Source: Arthrobacter sp. PAMC 25486 | Lineage (GTDB): Bacteria > Actinomycetota > Actinomycetes > Actinomycetales > Micrococcaceae | Length of the DNA stretch: 64,000 bases | Assembly: GCF_000785535.1 (NCBI RefSeq) | Contig: NZ_CP007595.1 | Location: forward strand, 2,316,439 to 2,380,438 | Direction of reading: 5' to 3' | Part shown: one piece after another, positions 28,080 to 36,623 of the stretch | Numbering within the stretch: the stretch's first letter is position 1 | Layout: the number at the start of each line of letters is the position of its first letter | Notes under the pieces: generated by a model | Told to the model about the DNA's origin: nothing | Database searches by the model: none | Seen by the model: the letters and a program-made list of their open reading frames with translations, nothing else | Made by a program: the position numbers and the translations under genes

Positions 28080-29072
28080 ATGAGAACACCCAAACCACTC
28101 CCCTGGCCACTGGCCCAACAGGCATTCACCCTCGATCAAGCCGAACGGGCCGGGCTCAGCCGCTCACGCACCCGCGCGCCAGATCTGTGGACGCCCAGCA
28201 GAAGCATTCGCATTCCCCACCAAGGCCTGGGCGATTGGCGCAGCATTTGCCGCGCGAACCTCTCCCTGATTCCGGACGGTATCGCCAGCCACAACACGGC
28301 AGCCAGCCTCCACGGTCTCTTTCTGCCGTCCCGGCTGGAGAACCACCCACTACTGCAAATCTCTCGGCCCATGGGTCAGGGCAGGCCGCAAAGAAATCTT
28401 CTCCGCGGCCACGAATTGTTCTTGGAAGACGGCGACGTGGTCGAGCTTGCGGGCATGCTGGTGACGTCTGTGCAGCGCACACTCCTCGACATTGCCCCGC
28501 TGCTGGCCGTTGACGAAATCGTGGAGATCGCGGACCAAATCGTCTGCGCCCATGCGTACAGCTTCAAACCACCAAAATTTCCCATGGTCTCACTGGGCGC
28601 ACTACACAACTACATCGAGAGGCACACCGGAATGCGGGGGATCCGAAAGGTCCGCGCCGCCATGGAATTAGTGCGTGTCGGTTCGGATTCGCCACGCGAA
28701 ACACAGCTCCGTCTCCTGATCGAACGGACCCCCCTGCCAGCGTTCGAGTGCAATGTGGAAATCAAGGACCCCAGCGGCACAGGAAGAGTAGGCCCAGATT
28801 TGGCCTGCAAGAAGTACCGTACCTGTGCCGAGTACGACGGTGCCCACCACTTCACGGCCGAGCAGCAAGGCAAGGACCACGACCGCGACTTCGTCACTAA
28901 ATCCCTCGACTGGCACCAGGCCCTGATCAACAACCACGATATGAAGAACGGCGGACAGGTTGCCATCACCAAGATTGCCCGAATGCTTGTCCAGGGCGGG
29001 TGGCCGGATCCGCACAATCTGGCCGGACAGTCCCTGCGGGGGAAGCTCAGCACGCGAAGGGACTTCGAATAA
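28080..29072 (+). CDS. AbiEi-like N-terminal domain plus DUF559/Vsr-type PD-(D/E)xK nuclease-like protein
   Basis: A 330-residue protein. Residues 12-50 look like the winged-helix AbiEi antitoxin N-terminal domain (AFTLDQAERAGLSRSR followed by a short wing). Residues about 204-310 match the DUF559/Vsr-like nuclease fold: an early glutamate in SPRETQLRLLIE, Asp240 in GPDLACKKY and the ExD motif in AEYDGAHHF (Glu251, Asp253, His256). ATG at 28080. Homologous proteins are common in actinobacterial genomes as orphan genes of unknown role. A DNA-binding or nuclease role is inferred. It is bracketed by two near-identical palindromes, 117 bases before the start and 21 bases after the stop. Confidence 0.75.
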   Translation: MRTPKPLPWPLAQQAFTLDQAERAGLSRSRTRAPDLWTPSRSIRIPHQGLGDWRSICRANLSLIPDGIASHNTAASLHGLFLPSRLENHPLLQISRPMGQGRPQRNLLRGHELFLEDGDVVELAGMLVTSVQRTLLDIAPLLAVDEIVEIADQIVCAHAYSFKPPKFPMVSLGALHNYIERHTGMRGIRKVRAAMELVRVGSDSPRETQLRLLIERTPLPAFECNVEIKDPSGTGRVGPDLACKKYRTCAEYDGAHHFTAEQQGKDHDRDFVTKSLDWHQALINNHDMKNGGQVAITKIARMLVQGGWPDPHNLAGQSLRGKLSTRRDFE

Positions 29073-29093
29073 TGGAAAATTCGGTTCGCCCTC

Positions 29094-29155
29094 GTCGCGA
29101 GACGTGAGATATGGCGAATACAACCCATCTAAGTCGCCATATCTCACGCCTCGGC
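29094..29155. repeat. Imperfect palindrome, right flank of the nuclease-like gene (P3)
   Basis: Arms GACGTGAGATATGGCGAAT and the complement of AAGTCGCCATATCTCACGCC enclose a loop of about 12 bases. The inner 19 bases of the arm match the element at 27901-27962 almost exactly. It starts 21 bases past the stop of the nuclease-like gene and could also act as its terminator, though no T tract follows. Confidence 0.85.
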
Positions 29156-29191
29156 ACTGCCACCGCGGTGATCAGCCCAACACCACACGAC

Positions 29192-29217
29192 TTAGACATC
29201 AAACGTCTAACGTCTAA
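29192..29217. promoter_or_regulatory. Candidate GntR-type operator: TTAGAC-N7-GTCTAA plus an extra GTCTAA half-site
   Basis: TTAGAC (29192-29197) and GTCTAA (29205-29210) form an inverted repeat; another GTCTAA follows at 29212-29217. The array ends 18 bases before the start of the MFS gene, overlapping the expected promoter. The downstream gene of the same operon encodes a GntR/FadR regulator, for which this is the natural candidate binding site. Confidence 0.5.
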
Positions 29218-29235
29218 CGTTTTACTATTGGAGCA

Positions 29236-30552
29236 ATGTCTCACACTCTGCAGCACCCCCAGCCCCCTGCCCAGACGCCCGCAGCCGCTCATCCGGTTTC
29301 CGCACCCAACCCCCAAAAACGGCTCATTGCCGCGTTCGGCATCCTCGCCATCGTGCTCATCGGCCTCAACCTCCGCGCAGGCATCTCCAGCGCCTCGGCC
29401 CTGTACCACGACCTGCAACTGGTCGTCGGCTACGGCGCCTTCACGGCGGCACTGCTCCCCTCCATCCCCACGTTGTGTTTCGCGATTGCCGGAGCCGCAA
29501 CCTCATGGCTGGTCCGCCGCGTTGGCGTTGAGAAGGCCATCGCCATCGCCCTGGTCACGCTGACGGCGGGGTTGGCGCTGCGGGCGGTTCCCAGCGTGGG
29601 AATGCTGCTCCTGGGAACGATTGTCAGCATGTCCGGGCTCGCGGTGTGCAACGTGGCCATGCCGTCGTTCATCCGCGAACATTATGCCCATAAAACCGCC
29701 GCCATGACGGGCGTTTACACCATCACCATGTCGCTCGGCGCCACCATCTCGGCGGCCGTCAGCGTGCCATTGGCCATGCAGCTGGACTCGCCGTCGCTGG
29801 GCCTGGCCGCGTGGGCCATCCTGTCCGTGGTGACGCTGCTCGCCTTCATCCCGATCGCCCTCGCCGCGCACCGCCGACCCGCCGCCGCACCGAGCCCCGC
29901 CACGTCACCGTGGAAGCTGCTCAAAACCCGCCAGGGCTTACTGATCACCGCATTCTTCACGATCCAGGCCATCGCCGCGTACTCCATCATCAGCTGGCTG
30001 CCCCTGATCCTGATCGACGGCGGCCTCGACCCCGCCACCGCCGGCCTGATGCTCGGCCTGGCGCAGGTGGTCACGGTTGTCACGAACATCGGCCTACTCG
30101 CATTGGCCAGCCGCCCCGGCGGTTTGCGCCTCGCGTTCATGCTCGCCAGCGGCTCCTACCTGCTGGGCGCCGTCGCACTTCTGACACTCCCCGCGCCGGC
30201 CGCCGTCGCCCCCGCCCTGCTCCTCGGTTTCGGATTTGGCGTGTTCGCCTTGGTCCTGGTCGTCATCAGCAAGAGCGGAAGCACGACGGCGGACGCCACC
30301 GCCATGTCCACCGTCGCCCAGTCTGTTGGTTACCTTTTGGGGACGATGGGCCCGTTCGGCCTGGGCCTGGCGCACAGCCTCAGCGGCGGCTGGACCCTGC
30401 CGTTAATATTGCTGGTGGGCGTGGCCGCCGCACAGGTGGTGTTGGCCTGGTTGCTCACCGCCACCAAGCGGGACGGCGTTTCCCGGGACAGGGGCGGCCG
30501 GAACACGGGCGCAACGACTGCTGTGCCCCTTGCGGAAGGAAGCCCCGCATGA
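29236..30552 (+). CDS. MFS transporter, CynX/NimT (cyanate permease-like) family
   Basis: A 438-residue, 12-helix major facilitator. The first helix region carries LIGLNLRAGISSASALYHDL, close to the R-x-x-x-x-S-x-GP-type N-terminal signature of the CynX/NimT branch, and the loop between helices 2 and 3 has VRRVGVEKAI. Unusually long Gln/Pro/Ala-rich N-terminal and polar C-terminal tails are cytoplasmic. GGAG lies just upstream of the ATG. The stop overlaps the start of the GntR gene as ATGA, so the two are translationally coupled. The substrate (an anion, drug or sugar acid) cannot be told from sequence. Confidence 0.88.
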   Translation: MSHTLQHPQPPAQTPAAAHPVSAPNPQKRLIAAFGILAIVLIGLNLRAGISSASALYHDLQLVVGYGAFTAALLPSIPTLCFAIAGAATSWLVRRVGVEKAIAIALVTLTAGLALRAVPSVGMLLLGTIVSMSGLAVCNVAMPSFIREHYAHKTAAMTGVYTITMSLGATISAAVSVPLAMQLDSPSLGLAAWAILSVVTLLAFIPIALAAHRRPAAAPSPATSPWKLLKTRQGLLITAFFTIQAIAAYSIISWLPLILIDGGLDPATAGLMLGLAQVVTVVTNIGLLALASRPGGLRLAFMLASGSYLLGAVALLTLPAPAAVAPALLLGFGFGVFALVLVVISKSGSTTADATAMSTVAQSVGYLLGTMGPFGLGLAHSLSGGWTLPLILLVGVAAAQVVLAWLLTATKRDGVSRDRGGRNTGATTAVPLAEGSPA

Positions 30553-31205
30553 GCCTGACACCCTCCCACCGCGAACCACTTGCCCAAGAGGTCACCGGGA
30601 AGCTGAGCCACGCGATCAGCTCGGGAATGTGGGCCGTCAACGAACGCATCCCCTCCGAGCAGGAGCTTATGAAGGAGCTGGGTGTCTCCCGCGGCACCCT
30701 CCGGGAAGCCATCAAGTCGCTGGCCCACGTGGGCATGCTGGAAGTCCTGCGCGGCGACGGCACCTATGTGCGGGCCACCAGTGAAATTGCCGGGGCGACG
30801 CAAAAGCTGATCGGCCGGCACGGCAACCAGCACGTAGTGGAGGTCCGGCTCGCCCTCGACACCCAGGCAGCACGGTTGGCCGCGCTGAACGCCACGGATG
30901 CGCAAAAAGGTGAGATGCGCGCGCTGCTGGCGGACCGGCGTCGTGCATGGGAAGCGAAGGATGTGGCCGGATGGGTCGCCCACGACTGGGAATTCCATCT
31001 GGCCGTGGCCCGGGCGTCCGCGAACCCGCTGCTGGCCGGCCTCTACGAGTCCTTCGGCGATGTTGTCCGCAGCGACGTTGCAGCGCACAGCGGCGGCCAG
31101 GGCGACGGCTGCCCGCAGGAAGGCCACGAGGACCTGCTTGCGGCCATTGAGGCCCGCGACCCGGACGCCGCATTTGAGACAGCCGCCGAGAACCTGGGGG
31201 AGTAG
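30549..31205 (+). CDS. GntR/FadR-family transcriptional regulator
   Basis: A 218-residue repressor-type protein. The N-terminal winged helix is clear (ERIPSEQELMKELGVSRGTL then REAIKSLAHVGML). The C-terminal FCD ligand domain has the histidine/aspartate metal-binding pattern, including HDWEFHLAVARASANPLL and HEDLLAAIEARDPDAA. The start ATG at 30549 overlaps the transporter stop by 4 bases. It is expected to bind the GTCTAA repeats upstream of the operon and control transporter expression in response to an organic acid; the ligand is unknown. It converges on fprA copy 2 with 25 bases between stops. Confidence 0.9.
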   Translation: MSLTPSHREPLAQEVTGKLSHAISSGMWAVNERIPSEQELMKELGVSRGTLREAIKSLAHVGMLEVLRGDGTYVRATSEIAGATQKLIGRHGNQHVVEVRLALDTQAARLAALNATDAQKGEMRALLADRRRAWEAKDVAGWVAHDWEFHLAVARASANPLLAGLYESFGDVVRSDVAAHSGGQGDGCPQEGHEDLLAAIEARDPDAAFETAAENLGE

Positions 31206-31230
31206 CCCCGTCAAGGCCGGCGCCGCCGGC

Positions 31231-32691
31231 TTAGCCGACGACGGAGGCGCCGCGGGAGACGTTGACCATGTCGTCGCGGGGCACCACCTTGACGCGTTCG
31301 CGCTGCACGGGGCCGTCCTCGGAGGCTGCGGCACCGAGCGCCTTTTCGTGGGCATCCAGTTCCAGCCAGCCTTCCCAGCTGGTGAATTCCACGCCGCGGG
31401 AATCGAGCAGCTCAACGATCGTCTCCGGTGCAGGCTCGGCGGCCAGCGGCAGTTCTGCACGGTCGGCGAGCAGGTGCGTGATGGTTTCGAGGGCGTCGCC
31501 CTTGGTGCTGCCGATCAGGCCCACCGGTCCGCGCTTGATCCAGCCCGTCGCGTAGAGGCCCGGCACATGGGTTCCGTCGGCACCCAGAACGCGTCCGCCG
31601 TCGTTTGTGACAACGCCGCGGCGGTGGTCAAACTCAACGTCCGGCAGGGCCGAGCCGAAGTAGCCCACGGAGCGGTAAACAGCCTGGACCGGGTAGTCGA
31701 TGAACTCGCCGGTGCCGCGTGCGTTGCCTGTCCCGTCCAGCTCGGTGCGCTCGAATTTGATGCCGGTGACCCTGCCGTCGTCGCCCGTGATCTCGACCGG
31801 GTTGTGGAGGAAGTGCAGGTGGAGGCGTCGGGAGGCACCCGTGGCGGGGTCGGCGGCGTCGTCCTCCTGCTCGACGAGCCAGTTGGTGAGCGTGTTGACC
31901 ATGGTCTTGACCTGGTTGTTGGTCTTGACGGCGGCATCGGAGGCCTCGTCGAAGTCGAAGTCCTCCTCGTAGAGCACAATGTCAACGTCTTTGGAGTGGC
32001 TCAGCTCCCGCAGCTCCATCGGTGTGAACTTCACCTGTGCCGGGCCTCGGCGGCCGAAGATGTGCACGTCGGTGACGGGCGAGGCCTTCAGGCCCTGGTA
32101 GACGTTGTCCGGGATTTCGGTGACGAGCATGTCGTCGGCGTGTTTGGACAGGACGCGGGCCACGTCAAGGGCCACATTGCCGTTCCCGATCACGGCGATC
32201 TCCTTGGCGGTCAGCGGCCATTCGCGGGACACGTCGGGGTGGCCGTCGTACCAGGAGACGAAGTCCGCGCCGCCGTAGGAGCCGTCCAGCTCGATGCCAG
32301 GAATGTTCAGGTCCGCGTCCTTGATGGCCCCGGTGGCGAAGATGACGGCGTCGTAATGCTTCGCCAGGTCCTCGAGCGCCAGGTCCGTGCCGTAGTCGAC
32401 GTTGCCGAAGAAGCGGATGTCGCCGCGGTCCAGCACCTTGTGAAGGGCGTTCATGATGCCCTTGATGCGCGGGTGGTCCGGGGCGACGCCGTAGCGGATC
32501 AGGCCGTACGGGGCAGGGTATCGGTCGAACAGGTCAATACTGACGACCAGGCCGTCGCGCACTGCCGCGCTCTTGGTAATCATGTCCGCCGCATAGACGC
32601 CGGCGGGGCCTGAGCCAATGACGGCGATGCGCAACGGACGCTCCTGGGTTCCGGGCGCAGCTGGAGTGTGTGATGACACGGAGGTGCTCAT
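31231..32691 (-). CDS. fprA2: Ferredoxin/flavodoxin-NADP+ reductase, FprA family (copy 2, sulfur-linked)
   Basis: A 486-residue paralogue of the reductase at 13626, nearly the same over its length, including the FAD motif AVIGSGPAGVYAADMI, GLIRYGVAPDHPRIKG and IAVIGNGNVALDVARVL. I take the ATG at 32691 (MSTSVSSHTPAAP); the frame stays open upstream into the cysG coding region. It lies 31 bases downstream of the sirohaem gene on the same strand. The reasonable role is reducing ferredoxin for the ferredoxin-dependent sulfite reductase encoded at 46501, which would explain the second gene copy. Confidence 0.92.
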   Translation of the reverse strand: MSTSVSSHTPAAPGTQERPLRIAVIGSGPAGVYAADMITKSAAVRDGLVVSIDLFDRYPAPYGLIRYGVAPDHPRIKGIMNALHKVLDRGDIRFFGNVDYGTDLALEDLAKHYDAVIFATGAIKDADLNIPGIELDGSYGGADFVSWYDGHPDVSREWPLTAKEIAVIGNGNVALDVARVLSKHADDMLVTEIPDNVYQGLKASPVTDVHIFGRRGPAQVKFTPMELRELSHSKDVDIVLYEEDFDFDEASDAAVKTNNQVKTMVNTLTNWLVEQEDDAADPATGASRRLHLHFLHNPVEITGDDGRVTGIKFERTELDGTGNARGTGEFIDYPVQAVYRSVGYFGSALPDVEFDHRRGVVTNDGGRVLGADGTHVPGLYATGWIKRGPVGLIGSTKGDALETITHLLADRAELPLAAEPAPETIVELLDSRGVEFTSWEGWLELDAHEKALGAAASEDGPVQRERVKVVPRDDMVNVSRGASVVG

Positions 32692-32722
32692 TTCGTTGTG
32701 TGCAAAGGGCTTATGGATAAGT

Positions 32723-34015
32723 CTAAGAGAGAGAACTGATAGTTTCCCGCGTGCCGTAGTTGGCCGTGGCGAGTTCTTCCGGGGCGAGCGGGCTGACCCG
32801 CACCACATCGCCGACGACGACGACCGCCGGGTTGCGCACCTGGCCCGCCTGGGCGAGGGCCGTGATGGTGCCAAGCGTGCCGATCGTGACGCGCTGGTTT
32901 TTGGCGTAGCCGTTTTCGATGATGGCCACCGGGCAGTCCCTGCCGCGGCCCGCCGCTTCAAGAATCGGCATGGAGCGGTTCAACGTGCCCACCCCCATGA
33001 GCAGGACCACCGTGTGGTCGCTGCCGTGCGGGACGTTTTCCAGCTCTTCGTGGCCGCTGATCATGGTGAACGCCTTGGCCAGGCCACGGTGCGTGACGGG
33101 AATTCCTGCCGCTGCCGGGACACTGACGGCACTGGTGACACCCGGGACAACTTCCACATCCACGCCGTTTTCGCGGCAGGCGATGGCTTCCTCCCCGCCA
33201 CGGCCCAGCACGTAGGGGTCCCCGCCCTTGAGCCGGACCACCCGGTTGCCGGCTTGGGCTTCGCGAACCAGGATCGCGTTGATCTCTGTTTGTGGAACGG
33301 GGTGGTGGCCAGGGGTCTTGCCGACCTCGATGATTTTGACGTTTTCGCCCAGTGTTTCCAGCAGCCCGCGGGGTCCGAGCCTGTCGGCCACCACGACGTC
33401 GGCCTCGGCCAGAAGTCTGCGCCCGCGCACCGTGATGAGGTCCTCGGCGCCGGGGCCGCCGCCGACGAGGGCAACGGAACCGCTTCGGCGGCCGAGCTTG
33501 TCGATATCCCGGCTGACAGGGCCGCCTGCCGTGCCCCGGAATCTCTGCAGCGGCAGTTCCCCGGTTTCCAGTGCAGCCGCAATGGCGTTGCGGATGGCCA
33601 CGGCACGCAGTGGGTCTCCCCCGGCGTTGACGGCCACCTTGATGTCTTCAACTGTCGCAACGGCGGGCGTCCACGCGGCCGATTCCTGGGTGTCGGAGTG
33701 GTTGACGCACCAGACACGGTTCCATTCGGCGTCGGCCGCCACGCGGGCGTCCACTTCCAAGCTGCCCGTGGCTGCCACGGCGTACCAGGCGCCGGTCATG
33801 TCGGCTGCTTCGTAGCCGCGGCCGAGCCAGGTGATCAGGCCGGCGTCAGCCAATTCCTGTGTCGGGGCGCTGAGAACGGGAGAGACCAGCGTGACCCGGG
33901 CTCCGGCGTCGAGCAATGCCTTGGCCCGGCGGGCCGCAACGGCGCCGCCGCCCACCACGAGGACGGGGCGGCCGAGCAGCCGGAGCGAGGTTGGGTAAAG
34001 ATCCACAATTGCCAT
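32723..34015 (-). CDS. cysG: Sirohaem synthase: precorrin-2 dehydrogenase domain fused to uroporphyrinogen-III C-methyltransferase
   Basis: A 430-residue bifunctional enzyme. Residues 1-150 form the NAD-binding precorrin-2 dehydrogenase module (PVLVVGGGAVAARRAKALLD). Residues 170-420 are a SAM-dependent uroporphyrinogen-III methyltransferase with VALVGGGPGAEDLITVRG, EADVVVADRL and VVRLKGGDPYVLGRGGEE. It makes precorrin-2 and sirohydrochlorin for sirohaem, the cofactor of sulfite reductase. Iron insertion may be done by the SirB protein at 49836. A triple 10-bp repeat shared with other sulfur genes lies 44 bases upstream, and fprA copy 2 follows. Confidence 0.92.
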   Translation of the reverse strand: MAIVDLYPTSLRLLGRPVLVVGGGAVAARRAKALLDAGARVTLVSPVLSAPTQELADAGLITWLGRGYEAADMTGAWYAVAATGSLEVDARVAADAEWNRVWCVNHSDTQESAAWTPAVATVEDIKVAVNAGGDPLRAVAIRNAIAAALETGELPLQRFRGTAGGPVSRDIDKLGRRSGSVALVGGGPGAEDLITVRGRRLLAEADVVVADRLGPRGLLETLGENVKIIEVGKTPGHHPVPQTEINAILVREAQAGNRVVRLKGGDPYVLGRGGEEAIACRENGVDVEVVPGVTSAVSVPAAAGIPVTHRGLAKAFTMISGHEELENVPHGSDHTVVLLMGVGTLNRSMPILEAAGRGRDCPVAIIENGYAKNQRVTIGTLGTITALAQAGQVRNPAVVVVGDVVRVSPLAPEELATANYGTRETISSLS

Positions 34016-34058
34016 GTCTTCGACCTTAGGGACGGCCGATATCGAGGGACAAGGGGCG

Positions 34059-34084
34059 CGTTACACCAGTTCACGCGGCGTCAT
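34059..34084. promoter_or_regulatory. Triple 10-bp repeat motif upstream of cysG (sulfur motif 1)
   Basis: On the minus strand three half-sites, ATGACG, GTGAAC and GTAACG, recur with an exact 10-base period. The nearest edge is 44 bases upstream of the cysG ATG. The same arrangement precedes three other sulfur transcription units. Confidence 0.6.
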
Positions 34085-34207
34085 GGGAGGACACATTCCG
34101 CGAGTTTCATGACGGTACCATTGCGCCGCCGGTAACGGGGCCACCCCGCGGCGGGACGCCCCGCCACAACCGTCCCCAGGACGATTGGATTCGAAAAGAA
34201 GCTTCTG

Positions 34208-34651
34208 CTAGCCGCCCACAACCTCAAGGATGGCCTCGATCTCAATGGCCCTGCCACCGGGCAGCGAGGCGAAACCCAGCGCGCTTCGGGCATGATGGCC
34301 GTATTCCGGACCGAAGAGTTCATGGATGAGGTCCGAGGCCCCATTGATAACGTCCCCATGTTCCGTAAAGTCCGGCGTCGCCTGCACACAACCCATCAAG
34401 CGGACCACCCGCAGTCCTTCCAGCGTGCCGTGTGCCTTGCGGGCAGATGCCAGGAGGCTCAGTATTGCCTCCCTGGCCGCCTGCTGCCCCTCCTCGACGG
34501 TAAGGTCATGGCCCAGCCGGCCCGTGCCCGGGCTGGTATGGCCGGACGTCAAGTAGAGGGAGCCCACTTTGGCACATAGGTTCAGGTAGTCGGATGGTGC
34601 CCCCTCGGCCGGCATGCCGAGAGCCAGTGCGCGTTCATCGATAGTTTTCAT
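34208..34651 (-). CDS. RidA/YjgF/YER057c family protein
   Basis: A 147-residue protein of the RidA superfamily, whose canonical members hydrolyse reactive enamine/imine intermediates to ketoacids. Family features are LTSGHTSPGTGRLGHDLTVE, a central GTLEGLRVVRLMGCVQATPDF and the end ARSALGFASLPGGRAIEIEA with the usual arginine. It belongs to the longer RidA subgroup (about 150 residues) rather than archetypal RidA. The gene stands alone on the minus strand between the Ssu-type transporter and the cysG operon, about 280 bases from the former. Confidence 0.88.
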   Translation of the reverse strand: MKTIDERALALGMPAEGAPSDYLNLCAKVGSLYLTSGHTSPGTGRLGHDLTVEEGQQAAREAILSLLASARKAHGTLEGLRVVRLMGCVQATPDFTEHGDVINGASDLIHELFGPEYGHHARSALGFASLPGGRAIEIEAILEVVGG

Positions 34652-34936
34652 TAGGATCTGCTTTCGGAAAGGGGATGGCTAAATGTTTGCCGTGAAGACG
34701 GTTGCCGGACTGACAATCCACAGCACCTCAGCCATGCTATCCTCCGGTTCCATGCCCGGTGCATTTGATCATTGCGATGCTCCAATCCGGCTCTTTGGAC
34801 GGATCCGGTCGCTGACGCCCCAAGCTCCAGGGTCCAGGGTCCACGGATCCTGGGACCGTACCGCCGAGCTGACAGGTCCAGTTGGTAGGCACCCGCCGTA
34901 TCTGCCAGTTCTGCGGCTTCCTTGTCGCGGTTTTAA

Positions 34937-35833
34937 TTACCGGGTGCTGCCGGCGAGCAGTCCGCGCCCGCGCAGGAGGCGCTTCTCCACCGGGGCGAAC
35001 ACCACGAGCTCCACAAGAATGCCCACGAACAAGATGATCAGGATGGCCGACATCACGATGCCCATGTCGGAGAGCTGACGGCCCTGTTCCAGCAGCGATC
35101 CGAGTCCGAAGCCCAAGGAGCCGCCCATGGCGATGATCTCGGCAGCCATCAAGGACCGCCACGAGAACGCCCAGCCCTGCTTGAGCCCGCCGACGTAACC
35201 GGGCAGCGCGGCCGGGAGCACCACGTTCACGGCCATCTCCCAGCGCGAGGCGCCCAGGATTTGGCCCATGCGGCGGTACTGCGGAGGGATCTGGTCCACA
35301 CCGGCGATGAGCCCGTTGATGATGGACGGGATGGCGCCCATAAACATGACGAAGTAGACGGTGGCGTCGGTCAGCCCGAACCAGATGATGGCGGCCGGCA
35401 CCCACGCCACGGACGGGAGCACCTGCAACCCGGAAATCAGCGGCCCAAACGCGCGGCGCAGCAGACGCACCTGGGAGAGCAGCAAACCGATCGGCGTGGC
35501 CACCACGATGCTGATGGTGAAGCCCATAATGCCGCGCTGCAGCGAGGTCCAGATGGCTTCCTGGGCAGTCCCTGCAGACCACAGCGCACCCAGTGAACCA
35601 AGCACATCCAGCGGCCCCGGCACCAGGTCGCGGCGGCGCAGTCCCAGCGAGACGTAGAACTGCCAGGCGAGCAGCACCACAATGAAGGCGGCCAGCGGCA
35701 GCAGCACCCGGGACCAGTCGACCCCGCGGCGTTCAACGGCCTCGGACTGCAGCGAATCCAGCCCCGCTTCCAGGGAACGCATTTCCTCTTCGGTCCCGCT
35801 CTTGAGCAGCGGCGACGTTACTGTTTCAGGCAT
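34937..35833 (-). CDS. ssuC: ABC transporter permease, SsuC/TauC type
   Basis: A 298-residue integral membrane subunit with six helices and the BPD permease fold. The EAA loop is MGQILGASRWEMAVNVVLPA followed by LPGYVGGLKQGWAFSWRSLM, typical of the nitrate/sulfonate/taurine group. Its start overlaps the ATPase gene stop by 8 bases and forms an operon with ssuB and ssuA. The presence of sulfur-assimilation genes on both sides favours sulfonate or sulfate-ester import over nitrate. Confidence 0.85.
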   Translation of the reverse strand: MPETVTSPLLKSGTEEEMRSLEAGLDSLQSEAVERRGVDWSRVLLPLAAFIVVLLAWQFYVSLGLRRRDLVPGPLDVLGSLGALWSAGTAQEAIWTSLQRGIMGFTISIVVATPIGLLLSQVRLLRRAFGPLISGLQVLPSVAWVPAAIIWFGLTDATVYFVMFMGAIPSIINGLIAGVDQIPPQYRRMGQILGASRWEMAVNVVLPAALPGYVGGLKQGWAFSWRSLMAAEIIAMGGSLGFGLGSLLEQGRQLSDMGIVMSAILIILFVGILVELVVFAPVEKRLLRGRGLLAGSTR

Positions 35834-36623
35834 GTTTGCGGATCTCCTGGCGCAATCGGGTGGTGATGTCGGCGGTCAATGAACCTGCCGCTGCGGCGTT
35901 GGTCCGATGCTCGTCGGAAACGTTCCATTCAGCAACCACGCGCCCCGGCCGCGACGAGAGCAGCAGCACGCGCTGCCCGAGCCGCACAGCCTCGCGCACA
36001 TTGTGGGTGACAAAAATAATGGTCCGGCCGGTCTCTTTCCAGATCCGTTCCAGCTCGTTGTGCAGCAGGTCGCGGGTGATCGCATCCAGCGCGGCGAACG
36101 GCTCATCCATGAGCAGCAGCGGCCGGTCCTGCGCCAGCGACCGTGCCAGCGCCACGCGTTGGCGCATGCCGCCGGAGAGCTCGTGCGGGCGCTTGTCCAT
36201 GGAGTGGCCAAGGTTCACCAGGTCCAGCAGTTCGGCGGCACGCACCCTGCGCTCGGCGCGCCCCACACCGCGCAGCTTCAACGCCATTTCCACGTTGCCG
36301 CGCGCACTGAGCCAGGGGAACAACGATGATTCCTGGAACATGAACGCCGCCCCCGCCTCCGGCACTTCGAGCGCGCCGGCCGAAGGCACGTCAAGCCCGG
36401 AAATGATGTTCAGCAGCGTTGACTTTCCACAGCCGGAGGCCCCCAAGAGGGCCACAAACTCGCCCTGGTAGACGGTCGCGTTGATGTCCTCCAGCACCGG
36501 CGCCCCGCCACCAAAGCGTTTGCCCAGGTTCTCAAGGACGACGGCGGGTGCCCGGCCCGCGCCGTCGGCTCCCCCGCGTCTGCGGCTGTCAGTTTCGGCT
36601 CCGGCAATCAGCAGCTCGGTCAT
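35826..36623 (-). CDS. ssuB: ABC transporter ATP-binding protein, SsuB/TauB type
   Basis: A 265-residue ATPase. Walker A is GASGCGKST, the Q-loop FMFQESSLFPWL, the signature LSGGMRQR, Walker B LLLMDEPFAAL and the switch histidine in VTHNVREAV. The FQE-x-x-LFPW pattern is typical of the SsuB/TauB/NrtD group. Its ATG overlaps the stop of the substrate-binding protein gene as ATGA, and its end overlaps the permease start by 8 bases. A 30-residue charged N-terminal extension precedes the ABC domain. Confidence 0.9.
   Translation of the reverse strand: MTELLIAGAETDSRRRGGADGAGRAPAVVLENLGKRFGGGAPVLEDINATVYQGEFVALLGASGCGKSTLLNIISGLDVPSAGALEVPEAGAAFMFQESSLFPWLSARGNVEMALKLRGVGRAERRVRAAELLDLVNLGHSMDKRPHELSGGMRQRVALARSLAQDRPLLLMDEPFAALDAITRDLLHNELERIWKETGRTIIFVTHNVREAVRLGQRVLLLSSRPGRVVAEWNVSDEHRTNAAAAGSLTADITTRLRQEIRKHA

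Noticed and set aside
29811..30548. Upstream in-frame extension of the GntR regulator to an alternative start inside the transporter gene
   Set aside because: The first 246 codons would be a shadow of the MFS gene; the ATG at 30549 aligns with GntR-family starts and overlaps the MFS stop as ATGA.
31215..31229. GC-rich GCCGGCGCCGCCGGC hairpin between GntR and fprA2 as a terminator
   Set aside because: Short, overlaps near the stop codon region and has no T tract; cannot be told from ordinary GC-rich sequence.
30898..32613. Plus-strand open frame of 571 codons over fprA copy 2
   Set aside because: The minus strand encodes a clearly recognisable FprA; the plus-strand product is a His/Val/Asp-rich shadow with no family features.
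32618..34135. Plus-strand open frame of 505 codons over cysG
   Set aside because: Antisense shadow; the minus strand encodes an intact sirohaem synthase.
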